Shown here piece after piece: positions 27,618 through 36,357 of a stretch of DNA of 64,000 nt; position 1 is the first letter of the stretch, and every line of letters begins with the position of its first letter. The translations under genes and the position numbers were made by a program. This stretch comes from Rhodococcus sp. OK519 (GTDB lineage: Bacteria; Actinomycetota; Actinomycetes; Mycobacteriales; Mycobacteriaceae): the NCBI RefSeq assembly GCF_003051005.1, contig NZ_QAOW01000001.1, positions 248,001 to 312,000 of the forward strand, given 5' to 3'. The notes beneath the pieces are model-generated. The model was not told the DNA's origin. It searched no databases and worked only from the letters and a program-made list of their open reading frames with translations.

Positions 27618-29338
27618 CGGTTCGAGACACAGTGAACGACGGCAGTACCCCCGCCGACGCTCCCAAGACTCAGTCGCCGCGCCCGCCGCGGCAGTCGCTG
27701 CCCGGCCGCGCAGCCGCACTTGTCCGCAACGCCTGGCGTGGCCTGACCTCCATGCGGACCGCGCTGGTCCTGCTGTTCCTGCTGGCACTGGCCGCCATCC
27801 CGGGTGCTCTGCTGCCGCAGCGCAGCCTCAACGAGGGCAAGGTCAACGAATACATTGCGGCCCGATCCACCCTGGGCCCGATCATGGACAAGCTGGAACT
27901 GTTCGACGTCTTCGGCAGCTTCTGGTTCACCGCGATCTACATGCTGCTGTTCATCTCGCTGGTCGGCTGCATCCTGCCGCGCTGCGTGGAGTACGCCAAG
28001 GCGCTGCGCACGCAGCCCGTCGCGGCTCCGCGCAACCTCGCACGACTGCCGCACCACCGCAGCGAGACCGTCGACGAGGATCCCGACGCGGTCGCCGCGC
28101 GAGTCCGCAAGCAGCTTCGCGGATGGCGTGTCGTCCAGCGGGCCGGTGGTGAGCGCGCCAAGCATCCCGGCGAGATCACGCTGTCCGCGGAGAAGGGTTT
28201 CCTGCGCGAGGCCGGCAACCTGGTGTTCCACCTCGGGCTCGTGGCGCTCCTCGTCTCGATCGCCGTCGGCAAGCTGTTCTACTACGAGGGGAATCGGATC
28301 GTCATCGCCTCGGGCGACGAGAGCTTCTGCACCACCTCCCCGGCCGCGTTCGATTCGTTCCGCTGGGGTCTCGAGGGCGACGGCACCGGCATCACTCCGC
28401 TGTGCGTGAAGGTCAAGGACTTCACGGCCGACTACCTCGAGAACGGCCAGGCCGAGATGTTCACGTCGAACATCTCGTACCAGGTGGGCGACGACCTGAC
28501 GGACAACGTCTGGCGCGACACCCAGATCAAGGTCAACCACCCGCTGCGAGTCGCGGGTGACCGCGTCTACCTGCAGGGCCACGGCTACGCGCCGACGTTC
28601 ACGGTGACCTTCCCCAACGGGGAGACCCGCACCGAGACGCTGCAGTGGCGGCCGGACGATGCGACGACCTTCCTGTCCAGTGGCGCGATGCGTTTCGACC
28701 CGCCCGGTGGCATGTACTCCGACGAGGACGAGCGCCGCAAGAACCAGATCGCGATCGAAGGTTTGTTCGCACCCACGGCGCTGTTCCACGGGAATCTGCT
28801 GTCGTCGAGCTACCCGGCGATGAACGATCCGGCCGTCGCGATCGATGTCTACAAGGGCGACACCGGACTCGACACGGGCAACCCGCAGAGCCTGTTCTCG
28901 CTGAACAAGGAACTGATCAACCAGGGCCGACTGGTCAAGCAGGAGCGGGTGAACCTGTTCCCGGGCGAGTCGAAGACCCTCGCCGACGGCACCCAGGTCC
29001 GGTTCGACGGTGCTGTCGACTTCGTGAACCTGCAGGTCTCGCACGATCCGGCGCAGCAGTGGGTGCTGGTGTCGGCGATCGTGATGATGGGCGGACTGCT
29101 GGTCTCGCTGGTCATCAAGCGACGCCGCGTGTGGGTCCGGATATATCCCACGAGCGGCCCCGGGGCACTCCCTGGAAAGGATGCCGACACCATGTCGGCT
29201 ACATTGGCCGAGGGTGAACGACATACCGTAGTAGAGCTCGGCGGACTCGCCAGGACCGACCAGGCCGGTTGGGGCGACGAGTTCGATCGCTTGTGCACCC
29301 GACTGCTGGACGACGAGCGCACCACGCGCAGGAGATGA
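27614..29338 (+). CDS. resB: Cytochrome c biogenesis protein ResB (Ccs1)
   Basis: A 574-aa System II component. Transmembrane helices lie near residues 38-58 ([20 protein letters not shown]), 95-115 and 195-215, a large extracytoplasmic domain spans about 215-480, and a last helix ([18 protein letters not shown]) precedes a cytoplasmic tail of some 75 residues. With CcsA it forms the heme export and ligation complex. The tail is unusual compared with minimal Ccs1 proteins. It lies between ccdA and ccsB in the conserved order. Confidence 0.93.
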   Translation: MTVRDTVNDGSTPADAPKTQSPRPPRQSLPGRAAALVRNAWRGLTSMRTALVLLFLLALAAIPGALLPQRSLNEGKVNEYIAARSTLGPIMDKLELFDVFGSFWFTAIYMLLFISLVGCILPRCVEYAKALRTQPVAAPRNLARLPHHRSETVDEDPDAVAARVRKQLRGWRVVQRAGGERAKHPGEITLSAEKGFLREAGNLVFHLGLVALLVSIAVGKLFYYEGNRIVIASGDESFCTTSPAAFDSFRWGLEGDGTGITPLCVKVKDFTADYLENGQAEMFTSNISYQVGDDLTDNVWRDTQIKVNHPLRVAGDRVYLQGHGYAPTFTVTFPNGETRTETLQWRPDDATTFLSSGAMRFDPPGGMYSDEDERRKNQIAIEGLFAPTALFHGNLLSSSYPAMNDPAVAIDVYKGDTGLDTGNPQSLFSLNKELINQGRLVKQERVNLFPGESKTLADGTQVRFDGAVDFVNLQVSHDPAQQWVLVSAIVMMGGLLVSLVIKRRRVWVRIYPTSGPGALPGKDADTMSATLAEGERHTVVELGGLARTDQAGWGDEFDRLCTRLLDDERTTRRR

Positions 29339-29340
29339 CT

Positions 29341-30309
29341 ATGACGATCAACGAGACACTCGCTCGCTACAGCGACTGGTCGTTCGAATCGGCCTTCGCG
29401 ATCTACGCGCTCGCGACGGTGCTGCTGATCGCGCGGTACGCCTCGATGCGTGCCCGCGCGGTCCAGGACCGCGAACTCGTCGCGGCGGGTGGCGGTGCTG
29501 CCGATGCCGCGGCACGCGTGCCGGGCAGGGTGGCCGAAGAGCCCGGCAAGACCTGGTCCGAGAGGCTCGGCGGCATGGGCTACGCCCTGTTGGTCGTCGG
29601 CGCCGTGCTCCAGGTCGCCTCGATCGTGTTGCGTGGATTCGCCACCGAGCGATTCCCTCTCGGCAACATGTACGAGTTCGTGTCGATGGCGTGTGCTGCG
29701 GCTGTCCTCGCCGGTCTGGTGGCACTGCGCAAGACCGCCGACCTCTGGGCATTCATGATGGTGCCGGTCCTCGTCCTGATGTTCCTCGCGGCGACCGTGC
29801 TGTACGCCGACGCGGCGCCCGTGGTGCCCGCACTGCGTTCGTTCTGGTTGCCGATCCACGTGACGATCATCAGCGTGAGCAGCGGTATCTTCCTGGTCTC
29901 GGGCGTCGCCAGCCTGCTGTTCCTCTACCGCATGAAGCACCCTGCGGGCGACGAGGGCACGGGCGCGTTCGGCAAGATCGCGCAGCGTCTGCCCGACGCC
30001 GAGACCCTCGACCGGCTCGCCTACAAGTCGACGATCGTCGCTTTCCCGCTGTTCGGCGCCGGCATCATTCTCGGCGCGATCTGGGCCGAGGCGGCCTGGG
30101 GCCGGTTCTGGGGCTGGGATCCCAAGGAGACGGTGTCGTTCATCGCGTGGGTCATCTACGCCGCTTACCTGCACGCCCGTGCGACGTCGGGGTGGCGCGA
30201 CACCAAGGCTGCATGGATCAACGTCGCCGGCTTCGTGGCGATGCTGTTCAACCTGTTCATCATCAACATGGTGGTCTCGGGCCTGCACTCGTACGCCGGA
30301 CTCACCTGA
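29341..30309 (+). CDS. ccsB: Cytochrome c biogenesis protein CcsA/CcsB (ResC family)
   Basis: A 322-aa heme-handling membrane protein. The tryptophan-rich heme motif appears as WAEAAWGRFWGWDPKET. Conserved histidines include those in LPIHVTIIS and YLHARAT. It ligates heme to apocytochrome c on the outside of the membrane together with ResB. ATG 29341 has GGAG 6 nt upstream; ATG 29335, which overlaps the resB stop, lies too close to that site. It is the last gene of the hemL-ccs run, followed by a repeat array and a terminator. Confidence 0.95.
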   Translation: MTINETLARYSDWSFESAFAIYALATVLLIARYASMRARAVQDRELVAAGGGAADAAARVPGRVAEEPGKTWSERLGGMGYALLVVGAVLQVASIVLRGFATERFPLGNMYEFVSMACAAAVLAGLVALRKTADLWAFMMVPVLVLMFLAATVLYADAAPVVPALRSFWLPIHVTIISVSSGIFLVSGVASLLFLYRMKHPAGDEGTGAFGKIAQRLPDAETLDRLAYKSTIVAFPLFGAGIILGAIWAEAAWGRFWGWDPKETVSFIAWVIYAAYLHARATSGWRDTKAAWINVAGFVAMLFNLFIINMVVSGLHSYAGLT

Positions 30310-30316
30310 TCCGACC

Positions 30317-30376
30317 GGAGCCAACACTCACGGAGACAAGACTCACGGAGCCAACACTCACGGAGACAAACACTCC
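30317..30376. repeat. 15-bp tandem array, four units
   Basis: Four consecutive 15-bp units (30317, 30332, 30347, 30362) alternate two variants, GGAGCCAACACTCAC and GGAGACAAGACTCAC, so the higher-order period is 30 bp; the last unit is diverged. The array lies between the ccsB stop and the operon terminator and is noncoding. Confidence 0.92.
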
Positions 30377-30388
30377 ATGGGGACGAAA

Positions 30389-30425
30389 TGGAACGGGCCG
30401 CTGTCATCGACAGCGGCCCGTTCCA
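30389..30425 (+). terminator. Strong terminator of the hemL-ccs operon
   Basis: A perfect 17-bp stem (30389-30405 with 30409-30425) closes an ATC loop and is followed by ATTTC. It lies 80 nt after ccsB and 36 nt from the end of the converging small-protein gene, so it probably works in both directions. Confidence 0.9.
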
Positions 30426-30460
30426 ATTTCATACCCTGTGCGGGTCACATCCTGCGCGGC

Positions 30461-30694
30461 CTAGTTGTCCGGGTCCGTCGGGGTATCGCTACCCGGCCGG
30501 TCGGAGTGCCTGCGGTGGTTCTCGCGATCCACGCGCCACAGGAACTCGGGGTCGTCGTCGGGGCCTACGGCTCCGCCGCCACTCCTGGTTCCACGACCGC
30601 CGCCGCGTGCTGCGGGGGTGGCAGTGGGCCCGAACGCCTTCCAGAACAGGACTGCAAGCGTCACCAGGCCGATGAACGCCAGTAGGTAGATCAC
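30461..30694 (-). CDS. Small single-span membrane protein
   Basis: A 77-aa protein with one N-terminal transmembrane helix (IYLLAFIGLVTLAVLFWKAF) and a hydrophilic tail rich in Gly, Arg, Asp and Pro with a conserved-looking VGPDDDPEFLWRVD segment. A consensus GGAGGTG lies a few nt upstream of the GTG. Small proteins of this layout occur beside the ccs operon in related genera. Function unknown; an accessory role in cytochrome assembly is only a guess from position. Confidence 0.78.
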   Translation of the reverse strand: MIYLLAFIGLVTLAVLFWKAFGPTATPAARGGGRGTRSGGGAVGPDDDPEFLWRVDRENHRRHSDRPGSDTPTDPDN

Positions 30695-30772
30695 GGTGCA
30701 CCTCCTGACTACGAGGGTAACCGCGTCCGGGTCGTCCCGGTATCCACCCGACGTCCCGTCCGGACGTCCGGT

Positions 30773-30985
30773 CTAGCTGTGATGCGCCTCGGTGGTCAGC
30801 GAGGAGAGGAGTGCCATCACCTCGGCCTCCCGGAACCTCCGGTGGCCTCCGGGGGTACGCAGCGATCCGAGCCGGCCTGCGTGCGCCCAACGGGTGACGG
30901 TCTTGGGGTCGACATGGAACAGTGCGGCGACCTGGCCTGGGGTCAGCAGGGCTTCCTTGGCGCCGTTATAGGTGGGTGCGCTCAT
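30773..30985 (-). CDS. bldC: BldC-family MerR-type DNA-binding protein
   Basis: A 70-aa protein consisting of one MerR-like winged HTH: LLTPGQVAALFHVDPKTVTR is the HTH and HAGRLGSLRTPGGHRRFRE is the wing. It lacks the effector domain of classical MerR proteins, like BldC, which controls entry into development in Streptomyces and binds direct repeats cooperatively. ATG 30985 has an ideal TTGGAGG 5 nt upstream; in-frame starts further upstream give unrelated sequence. In this unicellular relative the role is unknown. Confidence 0.9.
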   Translation of the reverse strand: MSAPTYNGAKEALLTPGQVAALFHVDPKTVTRWAHAGRLGSLRTPGGHRRFREAEVMALLSSLTTEAHHS

Positions 30986-31429
30986 CGATCCTCCAAGGTT
31001 CGGGGCCCACCGTGGTGGTCGGCCGGGGGGAGATTCGGGACCGGTTCGTTTGTCGACCGGCTTCGACATAGTGGCACTCAACCCCCCAGGTACTCGAACG
31101 ATCTAAAGTTGGTAAAGCGGAGGTAATAGACAAATCGGACTACTCGGGCCGCTAATGATCAAGGTGGTTCCGGTAATCGGCAATCCCGGGACGAACGGCG
31201 CTGGCTGCCCCTATGGTGAGCCCTGTCTGCCCAGGCCCGAGTAGGTCCGACCGGACATCCGACACCGTCACCGGATTCTGAATTCGGACGGAAGTCGAGC
31301 CCGACAGCTGGGGTGGAGCACCGAGAATCCGCGTGGGATCTCGCATCGCGGAACCGTCTGCTGTGGCTCGTGCTGCTGTGGCTCGTGCTGCGGAGGCTCG
31401 TGATTGCACGAGCCGGGAGGGGGATGTGC
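30986..31429. other. 444-nt intergenic region between bldC and the tandem small ORFs
   Basis: No convincing gene. It holds the leftward bldC leader, an A/T-richer stretch around 31090-31145, an imperfect palindrome at 31271-31287 (CCG-ATTC-T-GAAT-CGG with one mismatch pair), and a 15-bp tandem repeat at 31361-31402. An open frame from GTG 31313 continues into the first small ORF and would add a hydrophobic Leu/Trp/Val segment encoded by the repeat. The strong Shine-Dalgarno at 31415-31420 argues for the internal start. Confidence 0.6.
31361..31402. repeat. 15-bp tandem repeat upstream of the small paralogue pair
   Basis: CTGTGGCTCGTGCTG occurs twice in tandem (31361-31375, 31376-31390), followed by a diverged partial unit. 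The unit is unrelated in sequence to the other 15-bp arrays in this window. Confidence 0.88.
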
Positions 31430-31633
31430 ATGATCGCTGAGAATCTCGGTCCGTTGATCGGAACGAATGTCATCGACAGCGTCTACTGGGCGTTCCAGCA
31501 GGGCGCGACATTCGGAAACGCGATCATGACGGGCTTGACCAGTGGGCTCGTCAATGTCGTGACGACGATCGGAACCCTGAATCTCGGCTCGACCTTCAGC
31601 AACACCGTCCCGGTGGTACCCCCACCGGCATGA
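31430..31633 (+). CDS. Unknown 67-aa near-uncharged protein, first of a tandem paralogous pair
   Basis: A 67-aa protein with almost no charged residues (one Glu and one Asp), rich in Gly, Thr, Asn, Val and Ile. The core AFQQGATFGNAIMTG and the motif NLGSTFSN recur in the next gene. GGGAGG lies 9 nt before ATG 31430 (ATG 31424 is too close). There is no classical signal peptide or Lys/Arg-rich terminus. The C-terminus is Pro-rich (VPVVPPPA). Family unknown. By form it recalls the short signal-less PorA/PorH porins of corynebacteria, but no sequence match is claimed. Confidence 0.7.
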   Translation: MIAENLGPLIGTNVIDSVYWAFQQGATFGNAIMTGLTSGLVNVVTTIGTLNLGSTFSNTVPVVPPPA

Positions 31634-31664
31634 GGAGCACCCGTCGAGGAACGAAGGAGGACCC

Positions 31665-31862
31665 ATGATCACCGGATTCATCGGCCCCAACGCCGGCGCG
31701 ACAGTCATTCAAGCCCTGTATCAGGCGTTCCAGCAGGGCGCGACCATCGGCAACGCGGTGGTGACGGGCAACTGGGGCAACCTCATGGCGACGTTCGGCG
31801 TCGTCGACTGGGGGTCGACATTCAACAACCTCGGCCCCGGTGTCCTGCCGCTCGTCTTCTGA
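31665..31862 (+). CDS. Unknown 65-aa near-uncharged protein, second of a tandem paralogous pair
   Basis: A 65-aa protein clearly homologous to the one just upstream: AFQQGATIGNAVVTG and DWGSTFNN align with its core, the first residues MI and the GP near position 7 match, and the ends are Pro-containing. Only one acidic residue and no basic residue are visible. AAGGAGG lies 5-6 nt before the ATG, the best ribosome-binding site nearby, which suggests high expression. The 31-nt gap to the first gene suggests cotranscription. Function unknown; a surface or membrane-inserting peptide is one hypothesis. Confidence 0.75.
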   Translation: MITGFIGPNAGATVIQALYQAFQQGATIGNAVVTGNWGNLMATFGVVDWGSTFNNLGPGVLPLVF

Positions 31863-31921
31863 GGCCGGTGGCCTCGGTCGCAGTCAACCGGCGTTCCCGC
31901 AGGACGTCGTAGGGCGATCGG

Positions 31922-31927
31922 TACCCT
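31922..31927 (+). promoter_or_regulatory. Probable -10 of a leaderless promoter (DUF4229/cds1 pair)
   Basis: TACCCT is followed by 6 nt and then the GTG at 31934. No Shine-Dalgarno is present, so a leaderless transcript covering this gene and the overlapping cds1-like gene is likely. Confidence 0.45.
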
Positions 31928-31933
31928 GGTCGT

Positions 31934-32287
31934 GTGAGTGATGCAGCGCAGAACCGTCCCGACCAGGCTTCGACGACAGCCGGCGGCCCCGGCACGGTCA
32001 CGACCGGACGCCTCGTCGGCGACGTCGCCCTCTATTCCGTGGCGCGACTCGGTCTGGTGGTCGTGCTCGCGGTCGTCATCGTCTTCGGCGGAAAGGCGTT
32101 CGGAGTCGACGTCCCGCTACTGGTGGGGGCCATCTTCGCGGTGCTCATCGCGCTGCCTCTGTCGCTCGTCCTCTTCGCGAAGCTCCGCAAGCGCGTCAAC
32201 CTGGACATCGCCTCGGTCGACGCGCAGCGCCGAGCCGACAAGGCCGATTTGCAGGCCAAGCTGCGGGGTGAGGACCGGAACCGGTGA
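31934..32287 (+). CDS. DUF4229 family membrane protein
   Basis: A 117-aa protein with two transmembrane helices ([20 protein letters not shown] and [20 protein letters not shown]) and a basic, Asp/Arg-rich C-terminal tail ([18 protein letters not shown]), the layout of actinobacterial DUF4229. Its stop overlaps the GTG of the cysteine desulfhydrase-like gene. Function unknown. Confidence 0.8.
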   Translation: MSDAAQNRPDQASTTAGGPGTVTTGRLVGDVALYSVARLGLVVVLAVVIVFGGKAFGVDVPLLVGAIFAVLIALPLSLVLFAKLRKRVNLDIASVDAQRRADKADLQAKLRGEDRNR

Positions 32288-33378
32288 CGACGGTCCTCGA
32301 CCGCAGGGGCTCGCGGGCCTGGGTCGACAACGCTGTCCGTCTCATCGAGGCCGACGCACAACGCAGCGCCGACACCCATCTCTTGCGGTATCCGCTGCCG
32401 GCGGAGTGGAACGTCCAGCTCTACCTCAAAGACGAGTCCACTCACATCACCGGCAGCCTCAAGCACCGGTTGGCGCGCTCGTTGTTCCTCTACTCGATCT
32501 GCAACGGCTGGGTGGGCGAGAACACGACGGTGATCGAGGCGTCGTCCGGTTCGACGGCCGTCAGTGAGGCGTACTTCGCCAAGCTGCTCGGGTTGGAGTT
32601 CGTCGCGGTGATGCCCGCGAGCACCAGTCCTGCCAAGGTCGCACTCATCGAGGCCCAGGGTGGCCGCTGCCATTTCGTCGATGATTCGTCGCTCATCTAC
32701 GCGGAGTCGCAGCGCCTGGCCGCCGAGACCGGCGGTCACTACATGGACCAGTTCACTCACGCCGAACGCGCCACCGACTGGCGTGGAAACAACAACATCG
32801 CCGAGAGCATCTTCACTCAGCTCCAGCAGGAAGATCATCCGATCCCGGAGTGGATCGTCGTGGGTGCGGGCACCGGTGGCACGGGCGCGACGATCGGGCG
32901 GTTCCTGCGGTATCGCAAGCTCGATACCGGATTGTGCGTCGTCGACCCGGAGAACTCCGTGTTCTTCGACGCATGGCGATGCGACGACTGCACGGCCGTC
33001 TCGACGTCCGAGCGCGGCTCCCGGATCGAGGGGATCGGTCGGCCGCGCGTCGAGCCGTCATTCATCGGCCAGGTCATCGACCGGATGGTGAAGGTGCCGG
33101 ACGCCGGGTCGATCGCCGCGATGCGTCACGCCAGCGAGGTACTGGGACGCAAGGTGGGCGGCTCGACCGGCACCAATCTGTGGGGGGCGTTCGGGCTCGT
33201 CGCCGAGATGCTCGCGCAGGGTCGCAGCGGCAGCATCGTGACGTTGCTGTGCGACGGCGGCGAGCGCTACGCCGGCACCTACTTCGACGACGACTGGGTC
33301 GCGTCGGAGGGCATCGACCTGACCGGACCGGCCGCGGTGCTCGCCGAGTTCACCGCGACCGGTCGCTGGACGGACTAG
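32284..33378 (+). CDS. PLP-dependent cysteine synthase-fold enzyme, L-cysteine desulfhydrase Cds1-like
   Basis: A 364-aa fold-type II PLP enzyme. The Schiff-base lysine is in [14 protein letters not shown], the substrate loop reads [15 protein letters not shown], and the phosphate loop is [12 protein letters not shown]. The overall form, with ARVD-like start [20 protein letters not shown] and [12 protein letters not shown] near the end, matches mycobacterial Cds1 (Rv3684), which releases H2S, pyruvate and ammonia from cysteine. Standard cysteine synthase is the main alternative. It overlaps the converging GNAT gene by 4 nt. Confidence 0.82.
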   Translation: MTTVLDRRGSRAWVDNAVRLIEADAQRSADTHLLRYPLPAEWNVQLYLKDESTHITGSLKHRLARSLFLYSICNGWVGENTTVIEASSGSTAVSEAYFAKLLGLEFVAVMPASTSPAKVALIEAQGGRCHFVDDSSLIYAESQRLAAETGGHYMDQFTHAERATDWRGNNNIAESIFTQLQQEDHPIPEWIVVGAGTGGTGATIGRFLRYRKLDTGLCVVDPENSVFFDAWRCDDCTAVSTSERGSRIEGIGRPRVEPSFIGQVIDRMVKVPDAGSIAAMRHASEVLGRKVGGSTGTNLWGAFGLVAEMLAQGRSGSIVTLLCDGGERYAGTYFDDDWVASEGIDLTGPAAVLAEFTATGRWTD

Positions 33379-33926
33379 CTGTCCTCGCGGTCCTCCGGGA
33401 TCGCGGGGGCCGGTGCCTCGATCGGCACGTGGCGGGTCATCACGACCCGGGGCCAGCGGTCGAGGCCTCGTTCGGCTTCGGCTTCCCGGATCGCGCGCAG
33501 GCCGGGGCCGAGGTCCTCGTCCGCGACCACGGTGAACCCGAGGCGCGCGTAGTACGGCGCGCTCCACGGCACGTCACGGAAGGTCGTGAGCGTCACCTCG
33601 GGCAGACCCCGATCGCGTGCCCACCCGTCGAGGTGGTCGATCAGGGCTGCGCCGATGCCGCGTCGGGCGTGGCTCGGATCCACCGAGATCTGTTCGAGGT
33701 GCGCGGTGCCGTCGACCACGTCGACGAGGCAGAAGGCGGCCGGAGCCTGCTTGCGCCGACCCCACACCCAGAGATGGCCCTCCGCGAGATGCGACTCGAA
33801 CAGCGCGAGCGGAGGGGGTTCGTCGTCGGCGACGGCCTCCATGCCCGCGTCACGGAACACCGCTCCCGCCGCAACATCGATCGCAGGCAGATACTGCAGG
33901 TCGGTGGGCTCGGCGAGACGGATCAA
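33375..33926 (-). CDS. GNAT family N-acetyltransferase
   Basis: A 183-aa acetyltransferase with the acetyl-CoA loop motif [17 protein letters not shown] and the C-terminal [11 protein letters not shown] segment. The substrate is unknown; the form with [19 protein letters not shown] resembles putative amine or small-molecule acetylases. The TTG start follows the stop of the upstream gene by 3 nt, which suggests translational coupling. The shared CTAG at 33375-33378 encodes the stop codons of this gene and of the opposing one. Confidence 0.85.
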   Translation of the reverse strand: MIRLAEPTDLQYLPAIDVAAGAVFRDAGMEAVADDEPPPLALFESHLAEGHLWVWGRRKQAPAAFCLVDVVDGTAHLEQISVDPSHARRGIGAALIDHLDGWARDRGLPEVTLTTFRDVPWSAPYYARLGFTVVADEDLGPGLRAIREAEAERGLDRWPRVVMTRHVPIEAPAPAIPEDREDS

Positions 33927-33929
33927 CCC

Positions 33930-34238
33930 TCAGCTCCGAGGCGACTGCGAGATGACCTGCGACGCGATCGCGGTACCGGCCGCGACGACGCCGACGGACT
34001 GCCACGCGCCGATCTTCTTGGCCAGCGGGTGTGAGCCACCGAACGCGCCGACGTACGTGCCGAGCAGGGCTGCGGCGCGGCCGGGCCCCGAGCTCTTGGT
34101 CCAGTTGTAGGCGCAGACGCCGCCGACCGCTGCGAGCACCACTCCGCCGAGCTGGCGGTTTCCGGTCTGTCGTGCAACGGCATAGCCGCCGACGAGTCCG
34201 GCTGCGGCGAGGGCGGAGGTGGCGGTCTTGTTCAGCAT
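33930..34238 (-). CDS. Small hydrophobic membrane protein, unknown
   Basis: A 102-aa protein rich in Ala and Gly with several hydrophobic stretches (ATSALAAAGLVGGYAVARQ, LGGVVLAAVGGVCAYNWT, SVGVVAAGTAIASQV). ATG 34238 fits a compact protein; in-frame extension upstream is not membrane-like. It is coupled to the GNAT gene. No family recognised. Confidence 0.65.
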   Translation of the reverse strand: MLNKTATSALAAAGLVGGYAVARQTGNRQLGGVVLAAVGGVCAYNWTKSSGPGRAAALLGTYVGAFGGSHPLAKKIGAWQSVGVVAAGTAIASQVISQSPRS

Positions 34239-34464
34239 CGTGGGGTTCTCCAGTTCAGTGTCGTGATCCTTCGATTCGAGGCTACGACAGCCAGCTTCCG
34301 GGCCCGTCGTGAGAACCCCCACGGGGCACGTTTCTCGATAGGCGGGAAAGCCCCTGCCCGGCTCGCCGCACCCGACCGATCATGGCCGAATGTCGCATGG
34401 GTCCAGTTCGACTGAACGCGTGTGACATCGGGCCAGGTGCCCGTTCGTCAATCGAGGAGGAATC

Positions 34465-35307
34465 GTGTCGTCAGAAGTCACGCAGTCGGGCCGGCCTGCG
34501 TTCAGTCCCGGGCCGCTGCTCGCGGGCCAGCGGGCGATCGTCACCGGCGGTGCGCACGGCATCGGCGCCGCGATCGCGCGTTCGTTCGCCGCACACGGGG
34601 CCGAGGTCCTGGTCGCCGACATCGACGTCGACGCGGTGCGCGCGCTCGAGTTCGACCCGGCCGCCGGTGGAGCGATCGAGGCCCTGTCCTACGACGTCCT
34701 CGCCCCCGTGGTGCCCGCGCGGATCGTCGAGTTCGCTCCCGACGTCCTGGTGAACAATGTCGGACACTTCCTGCGCCCTCCGCGCCCGTTCGCGGAGACG
34801 GACCCGGAGTTCTGGGCGGAGATCGGTGGGATCAACCTCGATCACGTCCTGCGCGTCACACACGCGGTGTTGCCGGGGATGGCCGAGCGCGGACGCGGCG
34901 GCTCGATCGTGAACCTCACGACGGTCGAGGCGCATCGGGCGATCCCGGGACACTCGGTGTACGCGGCGTACAAGGCGGCGGTCACCCACTTCAGCCGCAG
35001 CCTCGCGGTCGAGGTGGGGCGCATCGGCGTCCGGGTGAACGCGATCGCGCCCGATCTCATCGAGTCCGTCCAGGTGCCCTACACGGAGTGGCTGTCGGAG
35101 GAGGAGTGGGCGAAGTGGCCCATGTGGGCACCGCTGGGCGGACCCGGCCAGCCCGACGACGTCGCCGGCGCCGCGCTGTTCCTGGCCTCGGATCTCGGCC
35201 GCTACACGACGGGCACCACGGTGCACGTCGACGGCGGCACGTTCGCTGCCGGTGGATGGTTCCCGAAGCCCGAGGGCGGCTGGACCAACCGTCCCCGCAA
35301 TCCGTGA
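34465..35307 (+). CDS. SDR family oxidoreductase
   Basis: A 280-aa classical short-chain dehydrogenase. Features: TGGAHGIGAAIA cofactor loop, the Asp-containing VADIDVD (suggesting NAD preference), NNVG, Ser in NLTTVEAHR region and the catalytic YAAYKAAV. GGAGGA lies 7 nt before the GTG. An LLM-class oxidoreductase follows 37 nt downstream, so the two may belong to one catabolic or modification pathway. The substrate is unknown. Confidence 0.9.
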   Translation: MSSEVTQSGRPAFSPGPLLAGQRAIVTGGAHGIGAAIARSFAAHGAEVLVADIDVDAVRALEFDPAAGGAIEALSYDVLAPVVPARIVEFAPDVLVNNVGHFLRPPRPFAETDPEFWAEIGGINLDHVLRVTHAVLPGMAERGRGGSIVNLTTVEAHRAIPGHSVYAAYKAAVTHFSRSLAVEVGRIGVRVNAIAPDLIESVQVPYTEWLSEEEWAKWPMWAPLGGPGQPDDVAGAALFLASDLGRYTTGTTVHVDGGTFAAGGWFPKPEGGWTNRPRNP

Positions 35308-35344
35308 TCGAGAACCCTTGCCCTACTGCGCCGAAAGGTCGATC

Positions 35345-36268
35345 GTGTCTGTCGACAAGCCGACTCTGAGTATCAATGTCCCCAACTTCGGTTCCCTACT
35401 CGCACAAGATGATTACGGCCGGTTCGTAAGTTTTTGTGTCGCCGCGGACCGGGCCGGCGTCGACCGTGTCATGGTCACCGACCATGTGGTGATGGGCTCG
35501 GACACGTCGGGCTACACGTGGTCGGCGTTCCCTACCGAACCCGACGCGGTCTGGCTCGAGCCGCTGACGATGCTGGCGCTGCTGGCCGGCAAGACCGAGC
35601 GGGTGCGCCTGGGTACCGGCATCGTGATCGCGGCGCTGCGCGGCGGTGCGGTGCTCGCGAAGACCGCCGCGACGCTCGACCTGATCTCGGGGGGCCGTCT
35701 CGATCTGGGTGTCGGAACAGGTTGGCAGGCAAGGGAGTACGAGGCCGTGGGGCTGGACTTCGCGAAGCGTGGTCCGCTGCTCGACGACACCCTCGCGGCG
35801 TGCCGCGCGCTGTGGGCGGGCGGGCCGGCATCGGTGTCGACGCCCAGCCTGTCGTTCGACGACGCCTACTGCTCGCCCCGTCCCGCGCCGGGCCGGAACA
35901 TCCCGATCTGGGTGTCCGGTTCGCTGTCGAAGCCGGTCGTGCGGCGGGTGACGACGTGGGGCGACGGCTGGATCCCGATCATGGGTGCCACCAACGAGGA
36001 CGTCGCGGCGGGAACGGCGTTGCTTCGGCGCAGTTTCGGGGACGCCGGTCGCGACCCGAGCGAGTTGCAGGTGCGCGGCAGGCTCGTCGTGGAGCGGTCC
36101 GCGGACGGTTCGATCGACCTCGACCGGACGATGGACGGCGCTGCGGCGCTCGTCGCTAGCGGGGCGACAGACCTGATGATGGCGGTCGCCGGGATCGATC
36201 CCGATCCGGAGGCCGCCGAGGCCGCACTGCCCGCCCTCGTCGCGGCGTTCCGGGCACGACTGCACTGA
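35345..36268 (+). CDS. LLM class (luciferase-like) F420-dependent oxidoreductase
   Basis: A 307-aa TIM-barrel protein of the bacterial luciferase superfamily. Characteristic segments are DRVMVTDHVVMG, RVRLGTGIVIAALR, DLISGGRLDLGVGTGWQ and IPIWVSG. Actinobacterial members of this subclass generally use F420. GTG 35345 is preceded by AAAGG. A large palindrome lies 8 nt after the stop. Substrate unknown. Confidence 0.88.
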   Translation: MSVDKPTLSINVPNFGSLLAQDDYGRFVSFCVAADRAGVDRVMVTDHVVMGSDTSGYTWSAFPTEPDAVWLEPLTMLALLAGKTERVRLGTGIVIAALRGGAVLAKTAATLDLISGGRLDLGVGTGWQAREYEAVGLDFAKRGPLLDDTLAACRALWAGGPASVSTPSLSFDDAYCSPRPAPGRNIPIWVSGSLSKPVVRRVTTWGDGWIPIMGATNEDVAAGTALLRRSFGDAGRDPSELQVRGRLVVERSADGSIDLDRTMDGAAALVASGATDLMMAVAGIDPDPEAAEAALPALVAAFRARLH

Positions 36269-36275
36269 TCGCGCG

Positions 36276-36323
36276 CCCCAGCGGTACACAACCTACGGTT
36301 CCGTAGGTTGTGTACCGTTGGGG
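36276..36323. promoter_or_regulatory. 48-bp palindrome: operator or bidirectional hairpin
   Basis: Arms of 23 nt (36276-36298 and 36301-36323) match at 22 positions, with the odd pair G/T, around a TT centre. The inner part, ACAACCTACGG-TT-CCGTAGGTTGT, has the perfect symmetry of a TetR-family operator. As RNA it would form a long hairpin between an LLM gene and an acyltransferase gene whose ATG is 34 nt away, so terminator and operator functions are both possible. Confidence 0.75.
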
Positions 36324-36357
36324 ATCGGACGGGGGGCATCCGAACGAGAGGCGCGCC

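Noticed and set aside
30317-30376. Possible CRISPR or integration host site
   Set aside because: Contiguous 15-bp units without spacers and no integrase or mobile gene nearby.
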